NCBI RefSeq assembly: GCF_900215295.1
Contig: NZ_OCMF01000006.1
Span: 1-64,000 of the forward strand
DNA length: 64,000 bases
Direction of reading: 5' to 3'
Source: Salinimicrobium sediminis
GTDB taxonomy: Bacteria > Bacteroidota > Bacteroidia > Flavobacteriales > Flavobacteriaceae
Shown: piece by piece, positions 18,084-26,415 of the stretch
How positions within the stretch are numbered: the stretch's first letter is position 1
How the letters are laid out: each line of letters opens with the position of its first letter
Made by a program: the position numbers and the translations under genes
The notes under the pieces: generated by a model
The model's database searches: none
The model's input: the letters and a program-made list of their open reading frames with translations, nothing else
Told to the model about the DNA's origin: nothing

Positions 18084-19496
18084 ATGAAATTGAACGACAA
18101 CATCGTAGCCCTTGCAACACCTTCGGGGGCGGGAGCTATTGCCATAATACGTGTTTCGGGCCCCGATGCTATAAAGCTGGTGACTCCGGTCTTTAAAGCA
18201 AAGAGCAACAAAAACCTAATGGAGCAGCCTTCACATACGCTGCACCTGGGAAATATCGTTGACGGAGAACGGATCCTGGACGAAGTGCTGGTGTCGGTTT
18301 TTCACGGTCCTAAATCCTATACGGGAGAGAACACCATTGAGATCTCCTGCCATGGAAGTCCGTACATACAGCAGGAGATCATTCAGTTGTTGATCCGCAG
18401 AGGTTGTCGCTCTGCCGAAGCCGGGGAATTCACCCTGCGCGCCTTCTTAAACGGAAAGATGGATCTGAGTCAGGCAGAAGCGGTGGCCGATCTAATTTCT
18501 TCTGAAAATATGGCGAGCCACCAAATGGCCATGCAGCAAATGCGGGGCGGATTTTCCAATGAAATACAGAAGCTGCGGGAGGAACTGCTCAATTTTGCCT
18601 CCCTTATTGAACTGGAACTTGACTTTGCTGAAGAAGATGTGGAATTCGCCAACCGTGATGAATTTCAGAAACTCATCACCAGGATACAGCAGGTGTTGAA
18701 AAGGCTTATCGACTCCTTTGCCGTGGGTAACGTGCTTAAAAACGGAATTCCGGTAGCCATTGTGGGCGAACCCAACGTGGGAAAAAGTACCCTACTCAAT
18801 GCCCTTTTGAACGAGGAACGCGCCATAGTTTCAGAAATTGCCGGAACCACCCGCGATACCATTGAAGACGAGATTTCCATTGGTGGGGTGGGCTTCAGAT
18901 TTATTGATACTGCCGGAATTCGGGAAACCGAAGATGTGGTGGAAAGCATTGGGATCAAACGAACGTTTGAGAAGATCTCTCAAGCTCAGGTGGTTTTGTA
19001 TTTGTTTGACGCTTCATCCCCCTCTGCCTCCGGCATCTCCCCCCAAGGGGGAGACTATTCGCAAGTCAAATTTGAAATCGGGAAGATAAAAAATCAGTTT
19101 CCGCAGAAACCTTTAGTGATCCTGGCGAACAAGACAGATAAGCTGAATGAGGACCAGTTAAAAAATCTCAAATCTCCAATCTCAGATCTCAATACTATTT
19201 CAGCCAAAACCGGAGAAGGCGTTGAAGAGCTACAGCAAAAACTTTTGGAGTTCGTGAATACCGGCGAGCTGCGCAACAACAACACCATCGTTACCAATAC
19301 CCGGCACTACAATGCCCTTTTAAGCGCCCTGGAAGAGATCAATAAGGTGCAGGAAGGCCTCAACCACAATTTATCAGGAGACCTGCTGGCCATCGATATT
19401 CGTGAAGCGCTGCATTACTTCGGGGAGATTACCGGGGAGATCACTAACGACGACCTGCTGGGGAACATTTTTGCTAATTTCTGTATTGGCAAATGA
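18084..19496 (+). CDS. mnmE: tRNA modification GTPase MnmE
   Basis: A 470-residue tRNA U34 modification GTPase that works with MnmG. Start taken at MKLNDNIVALATPSG (18084); the upstream Met at 18048 lies in repeat DNA. It has an N-terminal formyl-THF-binding domain, helical domain, G domain with VGEPNVGKSTLLNAL, IAGTTRDTIEDE, DTAGIRET, NKTDK and ISAKTGEG, and the C-terminal CIGK. Odd: between G3 and G4 an extra segment (about residues 310-335) is encoded by a palindrome (19036-19054), and 19163-19190 inside the gene is four heptamers. The 3' end is the attachment site of the downstream element. Confidence 0.96.
   Translation: MKLNDNIVALATPSGAGAIAIIRVSGPDAIKLVTPVFKAKSNKNLMEQPSHTLHLGNIVDGERILDEVLVSVFHGPKSYTGENTIEISCHGSPYIQQEIIQLLIRRGCRSAEAGEFTLRAFLNGKMDLSQAEAVADLISSENMASHQMAMQQMRGGFSNEIQKLREELLNFASLIELELDFAEEDVEFANRDEFQKLITRIQQVLKRLIDSFAVGNVLKNGIPVAIVGEPNVGKSTLLNALLNEERAIVSEIAGTTRDTIEDEISIGGVGFRFIDTAGIRETEDVVESIGIKRTFEKISQAQVVLYLFDASSPSASGISPQGGDYSQVKFEIGKIKNQFPQKPLVILANKTDKLNEDQLKNLKSPISDLNTISAKTGEGVEELQQKLLEFVNTGELRNNNTIVTNTRHYNALLSALEEINKVQEGLNHNLSGDLLAIDIREALHYFGEITGEITNDDLLGNIFANFCIGK
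19163..19190. repeat. Heptamer array inside the mnmE coding region
   Basis: AAATCTC twice, CAATCTC, AGATCTC: four units in perfect 7-bp register, encoding part of the loop just before the ISAKTGEG motif. Confidence 0.8.
19479..19496 (+). other. attL: left junction of the integrated element
   Basis: TTCTGTATTGGCAAATGA, the mnmE C-terminal codons plus stop. The same gene end is the integration site of SGI1-type islands (core beginning TTCTGTATTGG). A diverged partner lies at 45002-45021. Confidence 0.6.
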
Positions 19497-19526
19497 TTTG
19501 ACTCAAAAAAAACTTAAAAATCTCAC

Positions 19527-19558
19527 AAGCCCTTAATTTTAAAGGGCTTTTATTTTTC
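19527..19558 (+). terminator. Terminator after mnmE
   Basis: AAGCCCTT (19527-19534) pairs with AAGGGCTT (19542-19549), then a T-rich tail. It lies just inside the element. Confidence 0.8.
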
Positions 19559-19606
19559 TCCCTAATTTATTTTTAGTTAAAATCAGTTAATTTTAGGCCA
19601 AATTTG

Positions 19607-19614
19607 TATCTTTG
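19607..19614 (+). promoter_or_regulatory. Candidate promoter for the integrase operon
   Basis: TATCTTTG fits TAnnTTTG, about 120 bp before the first gene of the element. Confidence 0.45.
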
Positions 19615-19735
19615 TTGTACCTCGTTTTAAAATTGATATTTATCGATTTGTTTAAGGCGAGAAAATGATTCTTAATGTAATTAACAGGTCTGATAAAAAC
19701 CACATAAGGCTAAATAGAACCAACACATTCCCGAA

Positions 19736-20116
19736 ATGGCTACGAGTATTAGAGTTGAAAAAATTTGTGAACACTGCAATGAAAAATTTATTGCAAAGAC
19801 AATGAAGACCAGATACTGCTCACACATCTGTAACAGCAGGGCATATAAAGAGAGAAAACGGTATGAAAAACTAAACGGCTTAAACACCACCGAAGCTGGT
19901 GAACAAGAAAAAACAATACCAGCACCTTCCACCTCCTACCTCAGTAAAATTAGAGAAACAGAGTTTCTTACTGTTCCAGAAGTCGCTAAACTATTACGTC
20001 TATCAAAGGCTACAGTTTATAGACTAATCAAAGAAGGTAATTTAAAAGCGGTTAAATTCTCACAAAGGTCGACACGGATAAAAAGAAGTGAGATTGATAA
20101 TTTATTTAAAGAATAG
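19736..20116 (+). CDS. Zinc-finger plus excisionase-type HTH protein
   Basis: A 126-residue protein of two parts. Residues 10-35 have CEHCNEKF...RYCSHICNSRAYKERKR, a four-cysteine zinc-binding motif like a truncated MYM/FCS or HNH-associated finger. Residues 76-126 are a MerR/excisionase-type winged helix (FLTVPEVAKLLRLSKATVYR, then a basic wing). Such proteins head many Bacteroidota integrative elements and lie directly before the integrase (6 bp here). It is probably a DNA-bending excision factor or regulator of the integrase. That role is inferred from position and fold. Confidence 0.75.
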   Translation: MATSIRVEKICEHCNEKFIAKTMKTRYCSHICNSRAYKERKRYEKLNGLNTTEAGEQEKTIPAPSTSYLSKIRETEFLTVPEVAKLLRLSKATVYRLIKEGNLKAVKFSQRSTRIKRSEIDNLFKE

Positions 20117-20122
20117 AATTCT

Positions 20123-21259
20123 ATGGCCAATGTAACATTAAGAAGCAAAAAACTCGCTAAGGGAAAACTTAGCCTATATCTCGACTTCTACCCTGCGATA
20201 ATACACCCCAAGACAGGGAAACCTACTCGACGAGAATTTCTCAAACTTAAGATTTTTGAGAATCCTAAGAATGAAATTGAGCGGGAGCATAACTCCACAC
20301 AAATACAGCTGGCAGAACAGATCCGTGCAAAGCGGCTCATGGATCTCAGGAATAAAGAATATGGTTTAAAAGAGCACATGGACCTGGATATCAACTTCTA
20401 TAATTTCTTCGCCAGTATTGTGGAGGAATACTATAACAAGGGAAGTAAGAGCAATTACCACTCCTGGAAATCCTCCTTGGCCTACTGGGAAAAATACATA
20501 GGAAAAAGTTTGAATAGTAAACAGCTTCTACCCTATCACGTAGAAAAATACAGGGAATTTTTATTGGCAACTAAATCGCTTAGAAACAATGAAAAGAAGC
20601 TTACCCAGAATACCGCTTCCACTTACTACAAGAACTTCATAAATGTGCTTAAAAGAGCTTATAAGAAAAAACTTCTATCTTCTAATTTGGCTGAAGATGC
20701 AGTCTATATTAAAGAGGAGGAAACCTACAGAGAATACTTGACAGAAGAGGAATTGCAAATGCTTTCCAAAGCTGATTGTGCCTTACCCTCACTAAAACGA
20801 ATGGCATTCTTTTCCGTTATGACCGGGCTGCGGTTTTCCGATATCCACAGCCTTCAATGGAAGAATGTAGTTCACGATAGATCCCAGGGATATTATATCA
20901 AACTAAAGGAGGAAAAAACAGGTAATATTCAAAACCATTTTATTCCGGATAATGCTCATGCTTTACTTATCAAAGAAGGCACCACAGAAGGAAAAGTTTT
21001 CCAGAATATAAAATACTCCCAAATTACGCGTCCTTTAAAGGTTTGGGTAGATGCGGCAGGAATTGACAAAAAAATATCTTTCCATAACTTCAGACATACT
21101 TATGCTACACTTCAAATTTCAAAAGGAACTAGCCCTTACACCCTTCAAAAAATGTTAGGACATAAACATATATCTACTACTGAAATCTATGCAAAGGTAA
21201 TGGATCGCGAAAAAATTGAAGCTTCTAAGAAATTAAACCTGGATTTTGATGGACTATAA
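20123..21259 (+). CDS. int: Site-specific tyrosine recombinase (integrase)
   Basis: 378 residues: an arm-binding N-terminal domain (VTLRSKKLAKGKLSLYLDFY), a SAM-like core-binding domain (about 95-200) and a catalytic domain. The catalytic residues are in place: Arg in MTGLRFSDIHSL, His-x-x-Arg in FHNFRHTYATLQ, His in LGHKHISTTEIYAKV with the nucleophilic Tyr. It is the enzyme expected to insert this element at the mnmE 3' end. The gene is the second in the element, close to attL as usual. It overlaps the next gene by 14 bp. Confidence 0.95.
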   Translation: MANVTLRSKKLAKGKLSLYLDFYPAIIHPKTGKPTRREFLKLKIFENPKNEIEREHNSTQIQLAEQIRAKRLMDLRNKEYGLKEHMDLDINFYNFFASIVEEYYNKGSKSNYHSWKSSLAYWEKYIGKSLNSKQLLPYHVEKYREFLLATKSLRNNEKKLTQNTASTYYKNFINVLKRAYKKKLLSSNLAEDAVYIKEEETYREYLTEEELQMLSKADCALPSLKRMAFFSVMTGLRFSDIHSLQWKNVVHDRSQGYYIKLKEEKTGNIQNHFIPDNAHALLIKEGTTEGKVFQNIKYSQITRPLKVWVDAAGIDKKISFHNFRHTYATLQISKGTSPYTLQKMLGHKHISTTEIYAKVMDREKIEASKKLNLDFDGL

Positions 21260-22205
21260 TAAAGTATTTCACACTATTTATGATTTAGAAATTAAAAAGA
21301 AAGAAGGATTAGCTATTAAACTGATGCCTCAACTTAAAAAAGACAATAGAACATTCGACTATGCACACTCTGAGATTAGCCAAATATTTTTCGAAGAACT
21401 CAAAAATTGTAATAGTAAATCACCTTATGATCTAAATAACTTCTCGGATCTCTTTAGCAAGCGCCATAGTTACTATTCCACTGAGATAGCTGGCAACATA
21501 TTAAAAAATGAAATGCAGGAGCTTTTTAACAAAAGTTACAAGCAAGAATCATATTCCAGTTTTGTAAAGCTTTTTTCTACAAGATTTGCTTTAACAAGTG
21601 CTTGCCTTCTCCATAAATGGAATTATGACTTTAATAAATATATATATTATAACGAAGACTATAAGAAATATACCCTTGGCATCTATAAAAAAGGAATCAG
21701 CAATAGTCAGATGCTTCTAAACTATTTACATGATAGTTCAACTCAGGCAAAAACCGATGACAAAGGATATAGACCCAATGTTAAAGATTGGAACCTTATT
21801 GAAAAGAAACTAAAGGAGCAGTCAGGAGTTCAAATTACCGAAATAACAGAAAAAGAAGCGCAGAAGAAAAGACTAAATGACTTTTCTTCCCTCTCTGAAG
21901 AGGAAGAATTTGAAGAGTCTGAAAGACTTATTCTTGCTCATTATCTAATTTGTTCAGAATCCGCAAGTAAAGTTGAAAAAGCTAAAATCCTTTCACTAAT
22001 AGGAGAAACAAAGACAGGCCATACTCTTTTTAAAGAAGAGGCAAAGTTCAATAAATACTATAACCAGATACGGCAAGGACCGGACTACTGGGGGAAGATC
22101 AAAAGAGAAAAACTTTTATTATCACTTTTAGAAACAGTTAAACCCTTAGGTCTACCTACGGTAACTCCTGATCTGAGGCTGAAGTTGAAAAAAATTTCAA
22201 ATTGA
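21246..22205 (+). CDS. Hypothetical protein translationally linked to the integrase
   Basis: 319 residues with no family I recognise. It is hydrophilic and mostly helical, with many Lys and Tyr, and no signal or membrane segment. The middle (about 195-230) is a Glu/Lys-rich coiled-coil stretch including DFSSLSEEEEFEESERLI. It begins inside the integrase gene (14-bp overlap), so it is surely in the same operon. Proteins of this size in this position occur in other flavobacterial elements, but I cannot assign a role. A terminator follows the stop. Confidence 0.75.
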   Translation: MMDYNKVFHTIYDLEIKKKEGLAIKLMPQLKKDNRTFDYAHSEISQIFFEELKNCNSKSPYDLNNFSDLFSKRHSYYSTEIAGNILKNEMQELFNKSYKQESYSSFVKLFSTRFALTSACLLHKWNYDFNKYIYYNEDYKKYTLGIYKKGISNSQMLLNYLHDSSTQAKTDDKGYRPNVKDWNLIEKKLKEQSGVQITEITEKEAQKKRLNDFSSLSEEEEFEESERLILAHYLICSESASKVEKAKILSLIGETKTGHTLFKEEAKFNKYYNQIRQGPDYWGKIKREKLLLSLLETVKPLGLPTVTPDLRLKLKKISN

Positions 22206-22269
22206 TAAACAAACAAAACTAAATAATTGTAAACTATTTAAGTCCATATTAGGATATTTTAAGTTTTTT

Positions 22270-22308
22270 AAATCCCTCATAAAATCCTATTTATGAGGGA
22301 TTTGTCTT
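22270..22308 (+). terminator. Terminator of the integrase operon
   Basis: AAATCCCTCATAAA (22270-22283) pairs perfectly with 22290-22303, then GTCTTTC. Confidence 0.85.
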
Positions 22309-22402
22309 TCCACTACCTCTCCTCTACTCCTACACTACCCGCAACAATTATCTTGTGATTTCAACTTTTATTTGTCCAGAAGAAATCATTAATTCAAATA
22401 TT

Positions 22403-22717
22403 ATGCAAAAAGTAGTTTACGAAGTAACCAAAGAAAACGCATTCCTTATAGCGAAGATGCTCCTCAAAGAAGCTCGGCAGGAGGAAGTATTACAAGAAGA
22501 ACAGTATCTGACTATTGAAGAGTTAGGGAAACTTATCGGTTATAAAAAAACTTCCATTTATGGCCTGGTTCAGAAGAACAAAATCCCATATCACAAGAAA
22601 GGAAAGTTGTTTTTTCTGAAATCCGAAATTCTAGAGTGGCTAAAAGCAGGAAAAAAGATCTCCAGCCGGGAAATAGAAAAAAAAGCTAATGAATATTTAT
22701 TAAACCAAATTTTATAA
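22403..22717 (+). CDS. Excisionase-like helix-turn-helix protein
   Basis: About 104 residues from the ATG at 22403 (MQKVVYEVTKENAF); an upstream GTG at 22355 would add 16 residues that do not look conserved. Residues 35-90 are a MerR/Xis-like winged helix (YLTIEELGKLIGYKKTSIYG, then VQKNKIPYHKKGKLFFLKSE). It is the usual small HTH protein encoded ahead of the primase genes in Bacteroidota mobile elements, where it may act as excisionase or replication regulator. It is followed 18 bp later by the zinc-ribbon ORF. Confidence 0.75.
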   Translation: MQKVVYEVTKENAFLIAKMLLKEARQEEVLQEEQYLTIEELGKLIGYKKTSIYGLVQKNKIPYHKKGKLFFLKSEILEWLKAGKKISSREIEKKANEYLLNQIL

Positions 22718-22735
22718 CCATTAAAAAAACAATTT

Positions 22736-23152
22736 ATGTGTACTTCCAAAAAACCTAGTGAGAATTGTTTAGAATGTGGTAAATTTTATGCTACAGAGGA
22801 TTCAAACTACCTATGTAAAAAATGTAGTGATCAACTATGCAAGAATTGCTGGACACCACATTCAATTCCACCACATCTTCTCGGAAATGGACCTCATTTC
22901 TGTGATTCTGTCTGCCAGACCGAATTTCTCGCAAGCCAAGAAATCATTAAATTAATTTCCCAAATCATTCAAAATATTGACGTTTTAAGGGAACTTAATT
23001 ATCGTGTTTTCGGAAAGGAAAGTTACCGCTATAACAATAGGGACTTTATCTTTTCAAATGATCATAAACTGGAGGAAACAACCTTGTCTCTTAAGATTAA
23101 GCACCATTTGCTGCCGTCTTCACGGCTATCCAAAATCCATACTTCCTATTAA
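22736..23152 (+). CDS. Cysteine-rich zinc-ribbon protein, possibly frameshifted
   Basis: 138 residues. The first 65 residues hold several Cys pairs (CLECGKFY, CKKCSDQLCKNC, HFCDSVCQTEF), consistent with two zinc-binding knuckles. The rest is helical (EIIKLISQIIQNIDVLREL). The last 20 residues (ending SKIHTSY) look unlike the body. The neighbouring frame carries protein-like sequence (INIHRIWHEPKWKNIF) right after this stop. I suspect one longer gene split by a frameshift near 23090-23150, with 22736-23363 the original extent. No function can be assigned beyond nucleic-acid binding by analogy. Confidence 0.5.
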   Translation: MCTSKKPSENCLECGKFYATEDSNYLCKKCSDQLCKNCWTPHSIPPHLLGNGPHFCDSVCQTEFLASQEIIKLISQIIQNIDVLRELNYRVFGKESYRYNNRDFIFSNDHKLEETTLSLKIKHHLLPSSRLSKIHTSY

Positions 23153-23363
23153 TATTCACAGAATATGGCATGAGCCGAAATGGAAAAATATTTTCCTCAT
23201 GAAAATTCAAAAGATGATGTACAAAAATAATTTAAGAGAAGATATGGCAAAACTGTTTAAAGCAGATCCTGAAATTGAAGTCCTACAGGTAAATTTTATA
23301 GTTCGAAAGATACATGAAAGACCTCAAAATTTTTCATTACTAACCTATAATTACACTACCTAA
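23004..23363 (+). pseudogene. Second half of the frameshifted zinc-ribbon gene (uncertain)
   Basis: An open frame offset from the preceding one. Its first 45 residues look like a shadow frame; from about 23150 the sequence is plausible protein (HRIWHEPKW, MYKNNLREDMAKLFKADPEI, VNFIVRKIHERPQNF). It ends in TAA overlapping the ATG of the primase-helicase, so whatever is made here is coupled to that gene. It could instead be a separate 54-residue gene starting at 23199. Confidence 0.4.
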
Positions 23364-24574
23364 TGGAAGGATATTTTAGAATTGGTACTAATTACTATAA
23401 ATTAGTGTATCAACCTCAATTGGATGGAAATATATTCCCAGTAATTGTTCCATGGACGAGACAAGCCATTATTGACGACCACAAAAAGGATGCGTTAGAG
23501 TCTGTCAAAAGATATGAAGGTTTTACTGTTATACCATCCCATTCTAACTATCAGTACTCGGTAAAAAATTTTTACAATTTGTATGCACCTCTTACTCATG
23601 ATTTAACTATTGAGTATTCACCAGGATCTATACCCTTGACGCTATCATTTTTAAACCATATTTTTGGTGATCAGTTAGAATTAGGTCTTGATTTTATAAC
23701 CTTATTGTGGCAAAAACCAACACAAATGTTGCCTATTCTTTGTTTAACAAGTTCGGAGAGGAATACAGGAAAAACAACTTTCCTTAACTGGTTAAAGTCC
23801 ATATTTCAAGACAACATGACCACAAATACCAACGATGACTTTAGAAGCAGGTTTAATAGTGACTGGGCTCTTGGAAAACTTATAATAGCTATAGACGAGG
23901 TTTTACTCGAGAGGCGAGAAGATAGCGAAAGATTGAAGAACCTTTCTACTGCAAAAAACGTTAAACCAGAGGCTAAAGGGAAGGATAAAGTTGAAGTTCG
24001 GTTCTTTGGACACTTCATTTTATGCTCCAACAATGAAGATAGTTTTGTACTTATTGACGACAAGGAAATAAGGTATTGGGTATTAAAAATTTCCCCCCTT
24101 CAGTCTGTCGACTCTGATTTTGAGGATAAGCTGCTTAAGGAGTTACCACAATTTATTGCTTTTCTTAATCAGAGGAAAATATCCTGCCCAAAAAGAACTC
24201 GCATGTGGTTTACTCCAGAACAGATCCATACGAGTGCTCTAGACAAATTGATAAAAGGCACTAAGGTAAATTTGGAAAAAGAGTTAATAGTTACACTTGA
24301 TGAATTGCTGAAAGAATATGATCTTCAAGAGATAAAATTTACCACGGAAGATCTTCAAAACCTTCTCAGGGATTCATTGTATAAGACTCCCCGGAACAAG
24401 ATCATAGAGATTATTAAAGGCAAATGGGGATTGAAAAACATTAATTCGAGTTATTTTAGATATCATCATTCTATTCACCCAGGAACAAATGAATGGCAGG
24501 TTTCGCATGAAAACATCAAAGGGCGATGTTACACCTTTTCTCGGGAATTTATTGATTCTATGTTGAAGTGTTGA
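23363..24574 (+). CDS. Superfamily-3 primase-helicase-like replication protein
   Basis: A 403-residue protein related to DUF5906/phage P4-type helicases. Walker A is SSERNTGKTTF near residue 131, Walker B LIIAIDEVLLE near 173, and the SF3 motif C region FGHFILCSNNED near 215. A C-terminal DNA-binding-like region follows (residues 300-400). The N-terminal 110 residues lack an obvious TOPRIM or AEP primase motif, so this is helicase only or has a degenerate primase part. It probably drives replication of the excised element. The ATG overlaps the previous stop. Adjacent GCAACYG repeats could be its origin. Confidence 0.75.
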   Translation: MEGYFRIGTNYYKLVYQPQLDGNIFPVIVPWTRQAIIDDHKKDALESVKRYEGFTVIPSHSNYQYSVKNFYNLYAPLTHDLTIEYSPGSIPLTLSFLNHIFGDQLELGLDFITLLWQKPTQMLPILCLTSSERNTGKTTFLNWLKSIFQDNMTTNTNDDFRSRFNSDWALGKLIIAIDEVLLERREDSERLKNLSTAKNVKPEAKGKDKVEVRFFGHFILCSNNEDSFVLIDDKEIRYWVLKISPLQSVDSDFEDKLLKELPQFIAFLNQRKISCPKRTRMWFTPEQIHTSALDKLIKGTKVNLEKELIVTLDELLKEYDLQEIKFTTEDLQNLLRDSLYKTPRNKIIEIIKGKWGLKNINSSYFRYHHSIHPGTNEWQVSHENIKGRCYTFSREFIDSMLKC

Positions 24575-24629
24575 AAAAGTATATAAAGCCCTGATTTCCT
24601 TTATTATTAATCTTGTTTATGTTCAACGG

Positions 24630-24672
24630 CGATTCAACAAAAGAGATCTTCTTTCTGTTGAATCGTCTTTTT
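24630..24672 (+). terminator. Terminator after the primase-helicase
   Basis: GATTCAACA (24631-24639) pairs with TGTTGAATC (24656-24664), then CGTCTTTTT. Confidence 0.75.
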
Positions 24673-25065
24673 ATCATATTATCATATCCACTGTCCACCA
24701 CCAAATCTTTCGTTTTGTAATTATTCCGATTTGATGCTCTAAGGTACATGTGCTAAGATCAAAATGAACACTATTGACAATTGACAAAGCAACATTTATG
24801 TCTTTATCCTCTATTCATTGACCAACTGATATTAGACGTTCGTTGAAAATGTGTTGATTATTACCCTTCTGATTATCTAATGGTTATGTCTATTTTCAAC
24901 ATTTCAACAGTAGCAAACCCATTCCGTTCTTATTTCACCACTATTAAAAAAATTGCAACGGGCTAGTAATTCAATTGAACCAAGTTAAATGAAAATAAAT
25001 TCTCAAAAAACGTTTGTGCTGAATGTAGTCTGACTCTGAACGTCGCGGCTGCAAAAAATTGTCTA

Positions 25066-25370
25066 GCATCATTTAAGAACCGTTCCTGCAACTGGTAAGC
25101 AAATGTTCCTGCAACCGTCAGCAACCGCTCCCGCAACTGGTAAGCAACCGTTCCTGCAACTGGTCGGCAACCGCTCCCGGAACTGGTTAACAACCGCTAT
25201 GGCAACTGGTCAGCAACGGCTATGGCAACCGGTAAGTAACTGTTAACCACTCCCCCAACTGGTAAGCAACCGTTCCTGCAACTGGTCGGCAACCGTTCAG
25301 CAACAGTACCGGTTGCAACCGTGCAACCGTAAATCAACCGGGACGGTTGCAACCGTTGGCAGCAAGCACT
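25066..25370. repeat. GCAACYG iteron-like array 1
   Basis: About twenty copies of GCAACCG, GCAACTG or GCAACGG separated by 4-5 bases (spacers TTCCT, CTCCC, CTATG, GTAA, GTCA), giving a period of 11-12 bp, close to one helical turn. The right end adds inverted copies (CGGTTGC). The rest of 24575-25418 shows a terminator and AT-rich DNA but no gene. Confidence 0.85.
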
Positions 25371-25418
25371 GTTTTGTTTTAAAACTTTAAATTACTATGT
25401 ATAAAAACAATAAAAGCC

Positions 25419-25838
25419 ATGAAAACCTATAAGGCAAATGAAGAGCTTAAAATAGTACTGCAAGGGCAAGGATTTATAGAAACTAGCTCTTGTCGCGATA
25501 AAAGAAAAGGAAAACATGCATTTAAGTTAAACAGGAAAAGCAGGAAGGAAATCTACTTTGATAATGAAAACATACAAATCTCCGACTGGTGAACGGAACA
25601 GGATAATCTGTATCTCTTAACATCAGAGGACCTAAGGCATTTGTTGCTATTTTTCTTTTTGGATCGAACAGAATATAGACTGATCGAACCTTCGGGTAAA
25701 TTTCGTTTTGATCAAGTAAAGAAGAGACTAAATAAAATTAAGAATGAGGTAAATGATTTTTCCGAGAAAAAACCCAAAACAACAAAGGGTTCAATATTAG
25801 AAGCAATTCTAAAAACTTATAACGAAATCGAGCTTTAA
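25419..25838 (+). pseudogene. Gene interrupted by one in-frame TGA
   Basis: From the ATG at 25419 (MKTYKANEELKIVLQGQGF) the frame runs 57 codons to TGA at 25590-25592. It then continues in the same frame without another stop to 25838 (EDLRHLLLFFFLDRTEYRLI, ending KTYNEIEL). Read through, it is 139 residues: a basic N-terminal part with Lys/Arg runs and a helical C-terminus. It is most simply a nonsense mutation of a small mobile-element gene; the residue before the stop is Trp. No family is recognised. Iteron-like arrays flank it on both sides. Confidence 0.7.
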
Positions 25839-25865
25839 ATTGGAGGTAATTATTTAGGAGAACAC

Positions 25866-26130
25866 GGTACTGGCAACTGGTCAGCAACCGCTCCTGCAAC
25901 CGTTCAGCAACCGCTATAGCAACTGGTGGGCCCCCTCTGGTAAGTGATCAGCCCACTTCTGCAACCGTTCAGCAACCGCTACAGTTGAAAAATGCAACGG
26001 CTGAACAACCGTTCAGCAACGGCCACGGTTGGAAAGATGCAACAGCAGAGCAACCGCACAGCAACGGCTACGGTTGAAAAATGCAACCGTTCAGCAACCG
26101 TGTACAGCAACGGTTCACGATCAATAACAA
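25866..26130. repeat. GCAACYG iteron-like array 2
   Basis: The same GCAACCG/GCAACTG/GCAACGG motif with 4-5-bp spacers (TTCA, CTCCT). From 25975 on it is mixed with CGGTTG inverted copies and a repeated GTTGAAAAATGCAAC segment. The remaining bases to 26415 show nothing else. Confidence 0.85.
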
Positions 26131-26415
26131 CTGCTGCTTTGCAATAGCTCAATCGTCGTGCAGTAGGAATTATATCATTGCTTAACAAGAACTACGCAAA
26201 AGAATCCGGTTGAAATCTGCAACGGCTTTGGCAATGGGATTAATAATGATTTTTGAAAAACTATTCACCAGCCGGATGGTCACATTAAAATCTCCACTGA
26301 AAGTCTATAAATTAGATAGAAATCTGCACATATTGCAGTAAAAAACTGTAATTAATACCGAATAATTTACTAGATTTAATAAACTGATACTGAAAGAACA
26401 AAGCCATAACACACC

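Noticed and set aside
25066-26130. CRISPR array
   Set aside because: Units are 11-12 bp with 4-5-bp spacers and degenerate cores; no cas gene is in the window.
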